Assembly (NCBI RefSeq): GCF_037688875.1
Contig: NZ_JAWDIE010000007.1
Coordinates: 62,001-126,000 of the forward strand
DNA length: 64,000 nucleotides
Source: Amphibiibacter pelophylacis
GTDB lineage: Bacteria; Pseudomonadota; Gammaproteobacteria; Burkholderiales; Burkholderiaceae_C
Direction of reading: 5' to 3'
The translations under genes and the position numbers were made by a program. Under the pieces are notes generated by a model. The model ran no database searches, was not told the DNA's origin, and saw only the letters and a list, made by a program, of their open reading frames with translations. Positions within the stretch are counted from its first letter, which is position 1. Each line of letters begins with the position of its first letter. Shown one piece after another: positions 18,941 through 27,891 of the stretch.

Positions 18941-20323
18941 ATGTCCTCACCCGTTCTCACCCGCTGGGAGCCCGAAAATCCCGCTTTCTGGAAGGAAAGC
19001 GGCGCGCGCGTCGCCAGCCGCAACCTGTGGCTCTCGATCCCGGCGCTGATGCTGGCCTTCATCGTCTGGATGCTGTGGAGCGTGGTCGTCGTCAACCTGG
19101 ACGCCGCCGGGTTCGAGCTGTCCAAAAACCAGAAATTCTGGCTGACCGCCCTGCCCGCACTCTCGGGCGCCACGCTGCGTATTTTCTACAGCTTCCTGGT
19201 GCCGATTTTTGGCGGACGGCGCTGGACGGCGCTGTCCACCGCCAGCCTGCTGATCCCGGCGCTGGGCATGGGCTTTGCGCTGCGCGACCCCAGCACCAGC
19301 TACCCCACGCTGCTCATCCTGGCGCTGCTGTGCGGCCTGGGCGGGGGCAACTTCAGCTCCAGCATGGCCAACATCAGCTTCTTCTACCCCAAGGCCAGCA
19401 AGGGCTACGCCACGGGCATGAACGCAGGCATCGGCAACCTGGGCGTGAGCGTGGTGCAGTTTGTGGTGCCCGTGGTGATCGCCATGAGCCTGGGCGCGGC
19501 CTTCGGCGAGGGCCATGTCAGCGTCAAGGACGGCGTCGAGCGCACGATGTGGCTGCAGAACGCCGGTTTCGTCTGGGTGCCCTTCATCATCGTGTCGGCG
19601 CTGGCGTCCTGGTTTGGCATGAATGACATCGCCGACGCCAAGGCGTCTTTCGCCGACCAGGCGGTGATTTTCCGCCGCGCGCACAACTGGCTGATGTGCT
19701 GGCTGTACGTGGGCACGTTTGGCTCTTTCATCGGCTTCTCGGCCGGTCTGGCGCTGCTGACGCAGTCGCAGTTCCCCGGCATCAACCCCACGGCCTACGC
19801 CTTCCTGGGGCCTTTTGTCGGCGCGCTGACGCGGCCCGTGGGCGGCTGGATCTCTGACCGCCTGGGCGGCGCGCGCGTGACGCTGTGGACCTTCATCGGC
19901 ATGTCGCTGGCGGTGGTTGGCGTGATCGCCTTCCTGCCCTCCGGCGGAACGGGCGGCAACTTCTACGGCTTCCTGGGCATGTTCATCGTGCTGTTCGCGC
20001 TGACCGGCATCGGCAACGGTTCGACCTTCCGCATGATCCCGGTCATTTTCCTGACCCAGCACCAGCGCGCCGCCAAAGGCAAAGGCGAAGCCGCCCAGAA
20101 GCTGGCCGTGCAGGACGCCAGCCGCGAGGCCGCCGCCGTGCTGGGCTTCTCGGGGGCCATTGGCGCCTACGGCGGCTTCTTCATCCCGAAATCGTTCGGC
20201 ACCTCGATCGAGATGACCGGCAGCCCGATGGGCGCGCTGCTGCTCTTCATCGGCTTTTACATCACCTGCATCGCCATCACCGGCTGGTTTTACGCCCGCC
20301 GCAATGCCCCCATGCCCTGCTGA
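18941..20323 (+). CDS. narK2: Nitrate/nitrite antiporter, NarK2 type (MFS)
   Basis: A 460-residue porter of the NarK2 group, thought to exchange nitrate for nitrite during respiration. The extra N-terminal stretch WEPENPAFWKESGARVASRN and the motifs GLGGGNFSSSMANISFFYP and NAGIGNLGVSVVQF are characteristic. The ribosome-binding site GGAGCTGTT precedes the ATG at 18941. It is a separate gene here; in several relatives narK1 and narK2 are fused into one long protein. It is 17 bases upstream of narG. Confidence 0.93.
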   Translation: MSSPVLTRWEPENPAFWKESGARVASRNLWLSIPALMLAFIVWMLWSVVVVNLDAAGFELSKNQKFWLTALPALSGATLRIFYSFLVPIFGGRRWTALSTASLLIPALGMGFALRDPSTSYPTLLILALLCGLGGGNFSSSMANISFFYPKASKGYATGMNAGIGNLGVSVVQFVVPVVIAMSLGAAFGEGHVSVKDGVERTMWLQNAGFVWVPFIIVSALASWFGMNDIADAKASFADQAVIFRRAHNWLMCWLYVGTFGSFIGFSAGLALLTQSQFPGINPTAYAFLGPFVGALTRPVGGWISDRLGGARVTLWTFIGMSLAVVGVIAFLPSGGTGGNFYGFLGMFIVLFALTGIGNGSTFRMIPVIFLTQHQRAAKGKGEAAQKLAVQDASREAAAVLGFSGAIGAYGGFFIPKSFGTSIEMTGSPMGALLLFIGFYITCIAITGWFYARRNAPMPC

Positions 20324-20340
20324 AAGCGAAGGAAAACACC

Positions 20341-23300
20341 ATGAGCCACTTTCTCGACCGGCTGAAATTCATGTCCAGGGTCAAATCCACCTTCTCCGAC
20401 GGCCACGGCGCGGTGGTGGACGAAGACCGCACCTGGGAAAACGCCTACCGCAGCCGCTGGCAGCACGACAAGATCGTGCGCTCGACCCACGGCGTGAACT
20501 GCACGGGCTCGTGCAGCTGGAAGGTCTACGTCAAGAACGGCCTGATCACCTGGGAAACCCAGCAGACCGATTACCCGCGCACCCGCCCCGATCTGCCCAA
20601 CCACGAACCGCGCGGCTGCCCGCGGGGCGCCTCTTACAGCTGGTATGTGTACTCGGCGCAGCGCGTCAAGTACCCCATGGTGCGCGGCCGCCTGATGGCG
20701 CTGTGGCGTGAAGCGCGCCGCACGCTGGACCCGGTCGCCGCCTGGGAGGCCATCAGCCAGAACCCCGAAAAAGCCGCGCGCTACAAGAGCGTGCGCGGCC
20801 AGGGCGGCTTTGTGCGCGCCGACTGGGACACCGTCACCGAGATCATCGCCGCCGCCAACGCGATGACCATCCAGAAGTTCGGGCCGGACCGCATTCTGGG
20901 CTTTTCGCCGATTCCGGCCATGAGCATGGTCAGCTACGCCGCTGGCAGCCGCTACCTCAGCCTGCTGGGCGGCGCCTGCCTGTCCTTCTACGACTGGTAC
21001 TGCGACCTGCCCCCGGCCAGCCCGCAGATCTGGGGCGAGCAGACCGACGTGCCTGAATCGGCCGACTGGTACAACTCGACCTACCTGATGGTCTGGGGCA
21101 GCAACGTGCCCATGACGCGCACGCCCGACGCCCACTTCTACACCGAGGTGCGCTACAAGGGCACCAAGACGGTGGCCGTGTCGTCCGACTTTGGCGAAAT
21201 GGCCAAGTTTGGCGACATCTGGATGGCGCCCAAGCAGGGCACCGACGCCGCGCTGGCGCTGGCCATGGGCCATGTGGTGATGACCGAGTTCCACCACGGT
21301 CAGAAATCCGATTACTTCGCCGATTACGCGCGCCAGTACACCGACATGCCCATGCTGGTGCTGCTGCGCGACAGCGACGGCACGCTGGTGCCTGACCACT
21401 TCCTGCGCGCCTCCCACCTGGCCGGTGACCACGGCGAGGCCAACAACCCCGACTGGAAAACGCTGCAGATCGACGAGCTGACCGGCGAGCTGGTCGCGCC
21501 CAACGGCACGGTGGGCTTCCGCTGGGGCGAGGCCGCGCACGCGGGCGGCGAGAAAGTCGGCCGCTGGAACCTGGAGATGAAAGACGGCGGCTCGGGCCGC
21601 ACCGTGCGTCCCCGGCTCACGCTGCTGGATGACGCGCACGAGGTGGTCGAAGTCGGCATGCCCTACTTCGGCGGCGAGCACGGCGACATCCTGCGCCGCC
21701 GCGTGCCCGCCCGGCGCCTGACGCTGGCCGATGGCAGCAGCGCACTGGTCGCCACCGTGTACGACCTGCAGATGGCCAACTACGGCGTCAACCGCGGCCT
21801 GGGCGGCGACAACGTGCCCGTCAGCTACGACGACGACGTGCCCTACACGCCCGGCTGGCAGGAAAAGCACACCGGCGTCAAATCCGCGCTGGTGGTGCAG
21901 GTGGCGCGCGAGTTCGCCCAGAACGCGCACGACACGCACGGCAAGAGCATGGTCATCGTCGGCGCGGCGCTGAACCACTGGTACCACATGGACATGACCT
22001 ACCGCGGCATCATCAACCTGCTGATGATGTGCGGCTGCGTCGGCCAGAGCGGCGGCGGCTGGGCGCACTACGTGGGCCAGGAAAAGCTGCGCCCGCAGTT
22101 CGGCTGGGCGCCGCTGGCCTTCGCGCTGGACTGGCAGCGCCCGCCGCGCCAGATGAACGGCACGAGCTTCTTCTATGCGCACACCAGCCAGTGGCGCCAC
22201 GAAAAGCTGCATGTGAACGAGATCATGTCGCCCACCGCCCCGGCCTCGCGCCACCAGGGCATGAGCCTGATCGATCTGAACGCGCAGTCCGAGCGCATGG
22301 GCTGGCTGCCCTCCGCGCCCCAGCTGCAGACCAACCCGCTGGAGCTGACCGCCGCCGCCGAGGCCGCTGGCGTCAACCCGGTGGATTACGTCACGCGCGG
22401 CCTGAAGTCGGGCGATCTGCGCATGAGCTGCGACGATCCGGACAACCCCGCCAACTTCCCGCGCAACATGTTCGTGTGGCGCTCCAATATCCTGGGCAGT
22501 TCGGGCAAGGGCCACGAGTACTTCCTGAAGTACCTGCTGGGCACGCAGAACGCGCTGTTTGACGACCCCGCCGACGCCGTGCGTCCCAGCGAAGTCGTCT
22601 GGCACGAAGAGGCCGCGCAGGGCAAGCTGGATCTGCTCACCGTGCTGGATTTCCGCATGAGCACCACCTGCCTCTATGCCGACATCGTCCTCCCCACAGC
22701 CACCTGGTACGAGAAGGACGATCTCAACACCAGCGACATGCACCCCTTCATCCACCCGCTGAGCGAGGCCGTCCAGCCGCTGTGGGAAAGCAAGACCGAC
22801 TGGGAAATCTACAAGCTGCTGGCGAAGAAGTTCACCGAGATCGGCGGGCCGCTGCTGGGCACGCGCAAGGACATCGTGCTGACCCCGCTGATGCACGACA
22901 CCCCCGGAGAGCTGGGCCAGGCGCTGGAACCCAAGGACTGGAAGCGCGGCGAGTGCGATCTGATCCCGGGCAAAACCGCGCCCAACATGACGGTGGTCGA
23001 GCGCAATTACGCCGACATTTACCGCAAGTTCACCTCCATCGGCCCGCTGATGGAGAAACTCGGCAACGGCGGCAAAGGCATCAACTGGAACACCGAACAC
23101 GAGGTGAAGGAGATCGCGGGCCTGACGCGCACCGTGGCCGACGCCGGCGTCAGCCAGGGCCGTCCGCGCCTGGACACCGCCATCGACGCGGCGGAAATGA
23201 TCCTGACCTTCGCGCCGGAAACCAACGGGCATGTGGCCGTCAAGGCCTGGGAGGCGCTGTCCAGAATCACCGGCCGCGACCACAGCCACCTGGCCGTGGG

Positions 23301-24078
23301 CCGCGAGCACGACAAGATCCGCTTCCGCGACGTGCAGGCGCAGCCGCGCAAGATCATCTCCGCGCCGACCTGGTCGGGGCTGGAGAGCGAAGAGGTCAGC
23401 TACAACGCCGGTTACACCAACGTGCATGAGCTCATCCCCTGGCGCACCCTGACCGGCCGCCAGCAGTTCTACCAGGACCACCGCTGGATGCTGGATTTCG
23501 GCGAAGGCTTCTGCGTCTACCGCCCCGCCATCGACACGCGCACCATCGCGCCGGTGCTGGGCAAGAAGAGCAATGGCGAGAAGGAGCTGGTGCTCAACAT
23601 CCTGACGCCGCACCAGAAGTGGGGCATCCACAGCACCTATTCGGACAACCTGCGCATGCTCACGCTGAGCCGTGGCGGCCCGCACGTGTGGATCTCCGAA
23701 ACCGACGCACGCAAGGGCGGACTCGTTGACAACGACTGGATCGAGGTCTTCAACAGCAACGGCACGCTGACCGCGCGGGTGGTCGTCAGCCAGCGCATCC
23801 CGGACGGGGTGTGCCTGATGTATCACGCGCAGGAAAAAATCGTCAACGTGCCGGGCGCCGAGACCAGCGGCAAGCGCGGCGGCATCCACAACTCGGTGAC
23901 ACGCACCGTGCTCAAACCCACCCACATGATCGGGGGCTACGCCCAGCAGGCCTGGGGCTTCAACTACTACGGCACCGTGGGCAGCAACCGGGACGAACTG
24001 GTGGTGCTGCGCAAGATGCGCAAGGTGGACTGGATGGAAGGACCGCTGGTCCCGAACGAAGAAGGAGTCGCTCAATGA
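20341..24078 (+). CDS. narG: Respiratory nitrate reductase alpha subunit NarG
   Basis: The catalytic, molybdenum bis-MGD subunit that reduces nitrate to nitrite at the cytoplasmic face of the inner membrane. The 1245-residue product (start at 20341 after GAAGGAAAAC) has the N-terminal FS0 cluster ligands His50, Cys54, Cys58 and Cys93 (HGVNCTGSCSW, RGCPRG), as in E. coli NarG. It has no Tat leader apart from the short conserved N-terminus. The C-terminal molybdopterin-binding domain includes HQKWGIHSTYSDNLRMLTL. The stop overlaps the narH start. Confidence 0.97.
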   Translation: MSHFLDRLKFMSRVKSTFSDGHGAVVDEDRTWENAYRSRWQHDKIVRSTHGVNCTGSCSWKVYVKNGLITWETQQTDYPRTRPDLPNHEPRGCPRGASYSWYVYSAQRVKYPMVRGRLMALWREARRTLDPVAAWEAISQNPEKAARYKSVRGQGGFVRADWDTVTEIIAAANAMTIQKFGPDRILGFSPIPAMSMVSYAAGSRYLSLLGGACLSFYDWYCDLPPASPQIWGEQTDVPESADWYNSTYLMVWGSNVPMTRTPDAHFYTEVRYKGTKTVAVSSDFGEMAKFGDIWMAPKQGTDAALALAMGHVVMTEFHHGQKSDYFADYARQYTDMPMLVLLRDSDGTLVPDHFLRASHLAGDHGEANNPDWKTLQIDELTGELVAPNGTVGFRWGEAAHAGGEKVGRWNLEMKDGGSGRTVRPRLTLLDDAHEVVEVGMPYFGGEHGDILRRRVPARRLTLADGSSALVATVYDLQMANYGVNRGLGGDNVPVSYDDDVPYTPGWQEKHTGVKSALVVQVAREFAQNAHDTHGKSMVIVGAALNHWYHMDMTYRGIINLLMMCGCVGQSGGGWAHYVGQEKLRPQFGWAPLAFALDWQRPPRQMNGTSFFYAHTSQWRHEKLHVNEIMSPTAPASRHQGMSLIDLNAQSERMGWLPSAPQLQTNPLELTAAAEAAGVNPVDYVTRGLKSGDLRMSCDDPDNPANFPRNMFVWRSNILGSSGKGHEYFLKYLLGTQNALFDDPADAVRPSEVVWHEEAAQGKLDLLTVLDFRMSTTCLYADIVLPTATWYEKDDLNTSDMHPFIHPLSEAVQPLWESKTDWEIYKLLAKKFTEIGGPLLGTRKDIVLTPLMHDTPGELGQALEPKDWKRGECDLIPGKTAPNMTVVERNYADIYRKFTSIGPLMEKLGNGGKGINWNTEHEVKEIAGLTRTVADAGVSQGRPRLDTAIDAAEMILTFAPETNGHVAVKAWEALSRITGRDHSHLAVGREHDKIRFRDVQAQPRKIISAPTWSGLESEEVSYNAGYTNVHELIPWRTLTGRQQFYQDHRWMLDFGEGFCVYRPAIDTRTIAPVLGKKSNGEKELVLNILTPHQKWGIHSTYSDNLRMLTLSRGGPHVWISETDARKGGLVDNDWIEVFNSNGTLTARVVVSQRIPDGVCLMYHAQEKIVNVPGAETSGKRGGIHNSVTRTVLKPTHMIGGYAQQAWGFNYYGTVGSNRDELVVLRKMRKVDWMEGPLVPNEEGVAQ

Positions 24079-25646
24079 GACCCATGAAAATCCGCGCCCA
24101 GGTCGGCATGGTGCTGAACCTGGACAAATGCATCGGCTGCCACACCTGCTCGGTCACGTGCAAGAACGTCTGGACCAGCCGCGACGGCGTCGAGTACGCC
24201 TGGTTCAACAACGTCGAATCCAAGCCCGGCATCGGCTATCCCAAGGAATGGGAAAACCAGGGCAAATGGAAAGGCGGCTGGATGCGCAACGCCGCCGGGC
24301 GCCTCGTGCCCCGCCAGGGCGGCAAGCTGCGCATCCTGGCCAACCTGTTCGCCAACCCCAACCTGCCGGCCATCGACGATTACTACGAGCCCTTCACCTA
24401 CGATTACGAGCACCTGCAGAAGGCGCCGCTGAGCAAGACCCCGCCCACGGCGCGGCCGGTCTCGGTGATCACCGGGCAGAAGATGGACAAGATCGAATGG
24501 GGCCCCAACTGGGAAGACGATCTGGGCGGCGAGTTCGCCTCGCGCAGCCGCGACGCCCTGTTTGAGGGCGTGCAAAAGGAGATGTACTCGACCTTCGAGA
24601 ACACCTTCCTGATGTACCTGCCGCGCCTGTGCGAACACTGCCTGAACCCCGCGTGCGTGGCCTCCTGCCCCTCGGGCTCGGTCTACAAGCGCGAGGACGA
24701 CGGCATCGTGCTGGTCGACCAGGACAAGTGCCGGGGCTGGCGCATGTGCATCTCGGGCTGCCCCTACAAGAAGATTTACTACAACTGGCAGAGCGGCAAG
24801 GCCGAAAAGTGCACCTTCTGCTACCCGCGCATCGAAGCCGGTCAGCCGACCGTCTGCTCCGAGACCTGCGTCGGGCGCATCCGCTACCTGGGCGTGCTGC
24901 TCTACGACGCCGAGCGCATCGAAGCCGCCGCCAGCGTGGCCAACGAGCAGGATCTGTACGAGGCCCAGCTGCAGTGCTTCCTGGACCCGCACGATCCTGA
25001 AGTGATCGCCGAAGCGCGCCGCCAGGGCATCCCTGAAAGCTGGCTGGAATCGGCCCGCAAATCGCCCGTCTACAAAATGGCAATGGACTGGAAGGTCGCT
25101 TTCCCGCTGCACCCGGAATACCGCACGCTGCCCATGGTGTGGTACATCCCGCCGCTGTCGCCCATCCAGGCCGCTTTCGAGCAGGGCCAGATGCCGCACA
25201 GCACCTGCGGCGACAGCATCATCCCCGACGTGAAGAGCCTGCGCATTCCCGTGCGCTACCTGGCCAACCTGCTGACGGCGGGCAAGGAAGCCCCGGTGAC
25301 GCTGGCGCTGGAGCGCATGCTGGCCATGCGCGCTTACAAGCGCGGCGAGGTGGTCCACGGCGCGGGCGACGCCGCCGTGATCGAGCGTGTGGGCCTGGAT
25401 GCCGCCACGGTCGAGGACATGTACCAGACCATGGCCATCGCCAACTACGAGGACCGCTTTGTCATCCCCAGCAGCCACAAGGAAATGGTGGAAGACAGCT
25501 TCAACGACAAGGGCTCGTGCGGCTTCACCTTTGGCAACGGCTGCTCGGGCGGGACGTCGCAGGGCTCGCTGTTCGGCAAAAAGCCCCAGGGCAGCGTGGT
25601 GTTTGCCGACATGCCCAAGTCGCGCAAAGCCCGCGCCCAGAGCTGA
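24075..25646 (+). CDS. narH: Respiratory nitrate reductase beta subunit NarH
   Basis: The electron-transfer subunit with four iron-sulfur clusters. It shows the classic sets of cysteines: KCIGCHTCSVTC near residue 20, CEHCLNPACVASCP, KCRGWRMCISGCP and KCTFCYPR...CSETC. The tryptophan in CRGWRMC marks the [3Fe-4S] cluster site, as in E. coli NarH. It is 523 residues from the ATG at 24075, seven bases after GAAGGAG and overlapping the narG stop (ATGA). A second ATG at 24084 is possible. Confidence 0.97.
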   Translation: MRPMKIRAQVGMVLNLDKCIGCHTCSVTCKNVWTSRDGVEYAWFNNVESKPGIGYPKEWENQGKWKGGWMRNAAGRLVPRQGGKLRILANLFANPNLPAIDDYYEPFTYDYEHLQKAPLSKTPPTARPVSVITGQKMDKIEWGPNWEDDLGGEFASRSRDALFEGVQKEMYSTFENTFLMYLPRLCEHCLNPACVASCPSGSVYKREDDGIVLVDQDKCRGWRMCISGCPYKKIYYNWQSGKAEKCTFCYPRIEAGQPTVCSETCVGRIRYLGVLLYDAERIEAAASVANEQDLYEAQLQCFLDPHDPEVIAEARRQGIPESWLESARKSPVYKMAMDWKVAFPLHPEYRTLPMVWYIPPLSPIQAAFEQGQMPHSTCGDSIIPDVKSLRIPVRYLANLLTAGKEAPVTLALERMLAMRAYKRGEVVHGAGDAAVIERVGLDAATVEDMYQTMAIANYEDRFVIPSSHKEMVEDSFNDKGSCGFTFGNGCSGGTSQGSLFGKKPQGSVVFADMPKSRKARAQS

Positions 25647-25656
25647 GGACATCACC

Positions 25657-26346
25657 ATGAACACGTCTTACCGACTGCTATCCGTCCTGCTGGATTACCC
25701 CGGCCAGGAGCTGCTGGATGCCGAGGGCGAGATCCGCGCCGCGCTGCAGCAGCTGCCTGCGCTGGCCGGGCCGCTGGAGCCGCTGCTGGGCTTTCTGTAC
25801 CGCGAAGGCCACAGCCTGATCGATCTGCAGGAAAACTACACGGCCACTTTCGACCGCAACCCCGGCCATGCGCTGCACCTGTTCGAGCACATTCACGGCG
25901 AAAGCCGCGATCGCGGCCAGGCCATGGTCGATCTGCTGCAGGAGTACCAGCGCCACGGCTTCGAGCCCGCCATGGCCGAGCTGCCCGACCACGTGCCGCT
26001 GTTTCTGGAGTTCCTGAGCCTCGTCCCCGAGGCCGAAGCCAGCGGCCTGCTGGGCGACGCCATCCATGTGCTGGCCGGGATCGGCGAGCGGCTGGCGCGC
26101 AACGAAAGCCCCTACGCCGCCGTCTTCACCGCGCTGCGCAGCCTGACCGACGTGGTCCCCCAGCCGCCCGAAGTAGCGCCCGTGCGCGACATGGATGAAG
26201 CCATGGAGACCTTCGGCCCCGGCGTGGACGGCATCGAGCCGCTGCTCAAGCCCGGCCACGCTGCAGGCGGCCTGCACCCCGTCCAGTTCCACCCCCGTTC
26301 TGCCCGTCCGGCCCGCCCGGCCCACGCTCAAGGGAGCATGACATGA
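25657..26346 (+). CDS. narJ: Nitrate reductase assembly chaperone NarJ
   Basis: A cytoplasmic redox-enzyme maturation protein that binds the NarG N-terminus and helps insert the cofactor and dock NarGH to NarI. The 229-residue protein begins MNTSYRLLSVLLDYPG and has the TorD/NarJ-family helical pattern (HLFEHIHGESRDRGQAMVDL). The C-terminal 40 residues are Pro/Ala/His-rich. Its stop overlaps the narI start. Confidence 0.95.
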   Translation: MNTSYRLLSVLLDYPGQELLDAEGEIRAALQQLPALAGPLEPLLGFLYREGHSLIDLQENYTATFDRNPGHALHLFEHIHGESRDRGQAMVDLLQEYQRHGFEPAMAELPDHVPLFLEFLSLVPEAEASGLLGDAIHVLAGIGERLARNESPYAAVFTALRSLTDVVPQPPEVAPVRDMDEAMETFGPGVDGIEPLLKPGHAAGGLHPVQFHPRSARPARPAHAQGSMT

Positions 26347-27026
26347 GCCTCGTCCACCAGTTTTTCTTCGGCATCTACCCCTACATCGCGCTGTCGGTGT
26401 TCTTTCTGGGCAGCCTGGCGCGCTTCGAGCGCGAGCAGTACACCTGGAAATCCGACAGCTCGCAGATGCTGCGCCCGGCGCAGCTGCGTCTGGGCAGCAT
26501 CCTCTTTCATATCGGCGTGCTGGGGCTGTTCTTCGGCCACCTGGTCGGCCTGCTGACGCCACTGGCGGTGTGGGACTTTCTGGGCGTGAGCCACAGCTTC
26601 AAGCAGGGCGTGGCCATGCTGGCGGGCGGCATCATGGGCCTGACTGGCCTGGCCGGTCTGCTGATCCTGATGCACCGCCGCTGGAGCGACCCGCGCATCA
26701 GCGCCACCAGCCGCTTCAGCGACAAGCTGCTGCTGGTCTGGATCCTGATCACGCTGCTGCTGGGCCTGAGCACGATTCCCGTCTCCGCCGGTCACCTGGA
26801 CGGCCACGCCATGGTCCAGCTGATGAGCTGGGCGCAGCGCATCGTCACCCTGCGCGGCGATGCGGCCAGCTATGTCGAAGACGCCAGCATCATCTTCAAG
26901 CTGCACCTGTTCATGGGCATGACGCTGTTTGTGATCTTCCCCTTCACCCGCCTCGTGCACGTGTGGAGCGGCTTTGGCGCCCTGGCCTATCTGGGCCGCG
27001 CCTGGCAGCTGGTGCGTCCGCGCTGA
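26343..27026 (+). CDS. narI: Respiratory nitrate reductase gamma subunit NarI
   Basis: The membrane di-haem cytochrome b that oxidises quinol and feeds electrons to NarH. The 227-residue protein has five transmembrane segments. His56 and His66 (LFHIGVLGLFFGHLVG) match the E. coli haem ligands, and a second pair lies in LHLFMGMTLFVIFPFTRLVH. The start at 26343 overlaps the narJ stop (ATGA). Confidence 0.96.
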   Translation: MSLVHQFFFGIYPYIALSVFFLGSLARFEREQYTWKSDSSQMLRPAQLRLGSILFHIGVLGLFFGHLVGLLTPLAVWDFLGVSHSFKQGVAMLAGGIMGLTGLAGLLILMHRRWSDPRISATSRFSDKLLLVWILITLLLGLSTIPVSAGHLDGHAMVQLMSWAQRIVTLRGDAASYVEDASIIFKLHLFMGMTLFVIFPFTRLVHVWSGFGALAYLGRAWQLVRPR

Positions 27027-27040
27027 ACCCGAAAGCGACC

Positions 27041-27799
27041 ATGCCCATCGTCATCAACGGTCACGAGCTGACCGACGCCGAGATCGAAGCCGAGCTGCCC
27101 GCCCACGCCAGCGCCAGCCACCCCCTGAAAGCCGCCACGACGGCGGTGGCGCTGCGCCACATCCTGCTGGACGAGGCCGCCCGCCTTGGCCTGAAGCAGG
27201 ACGACGAGGAAGCCACCCTGGCCGCCCTGCTGGACGACCAGGTGCCGCTGCTGGAGGCCGACGAGGCCACCTGCCGCCAGTGGTACACCCGCAACCCGGC
27301 GCTGTGCCGCAGCGGCGAGCTGATCGAGGCCGATCACATCCTCTTCCAGGTGACGCCCTCGGTGCCGCTGGAAACGCTGCGCGCGCTGGCCGCGCACACG
27401 CTGGCCGAACTGCAGGCCGGGCTGGAGAGCGATCCCGGCCTTTTCGCCCAGCGCGCCCGCGAGCTGTCCAACTGCCCGTCCGGCGCCACGGGCGGCAGCC
27501 TGGGCCAGCTGCGCCGGGGCGACACGGTGCCCGAGTTCGAGCAGGCCGTCTTCGCCCTGCCCGCCGGGACGCTGCTGCCGCGCGTGCTGGAAACGCGCTT
27601 TGGCCTGCACCTGGTGCGCGTGACGCACCGCGTCGAGGGCGAACGGCTGCCCTTCGAGGCCCTGCACACGCGCATCCGCGAAGCGCTTCAGGCGCACCAG
27701 CGCGATCTGGCCTGGCGCCAGTTCGTGCAGGTGCTGGTCGGCCGCGCCAGCGTCCAGGGCCTGGACCTGGCGGGCAGCGACACCCCGCTGGTGCAGTAA
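27041..27799 (+). CDS. PpiC/parvulin-type peptidyl-prolyl isomerase of the nar operon
   Basis: A 252-residue protein with an N-terminal helical region and a rotamase domain (ADHILFQVTPSVP, GGSLGQLRRGDTVPEFEQAV, TRFGLHLVRV). These NifM-like isomerases are regularly placed between narI and narXL in Burkholderiales. No signal peptide is seen, so it is probably cytoplasmic and may help fold the nitrate reductase. It starts 14 bases after narI. Its exact client is unknown. Confidence 0.9.
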   Translation: MPIVINGHELTDAEIEAELPAHASASHPLKAATTAVALRHILLDEAARLGLKQDDEEATLAALLDDQVPLLEADEATCRQWYTRNPALCRSGELIEADHILFQVTPSVPLETLRALAAHTLAELQAGLESDPGLFAQRARELSNCPSGATGGSLGQLRRGDTVPEFEQAVFALPAGTLLPRVLETRFGLHLVRVTHRVEGERLPFEALHTRIREALQAHQRDLAWRQFVQVLVGRASVQGLDLAGSDTPLVQ

Positions 27800-27891
27800 G
27801 CGATTCAGGCATCGCGGACCCCGGAATTTCGGGCGACTGGCCGGGCCGTGTCGCGTTAAGCTCAGCGTTTTGATTGCCTGCGGGCCCGCGC

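Noticed and set aside
20290..24075. A 1261-codon minus-strand open frame across narG
   Set aside because: It mirrors narG exactly in phase with its third-position GC bias and has no recognisable domain.
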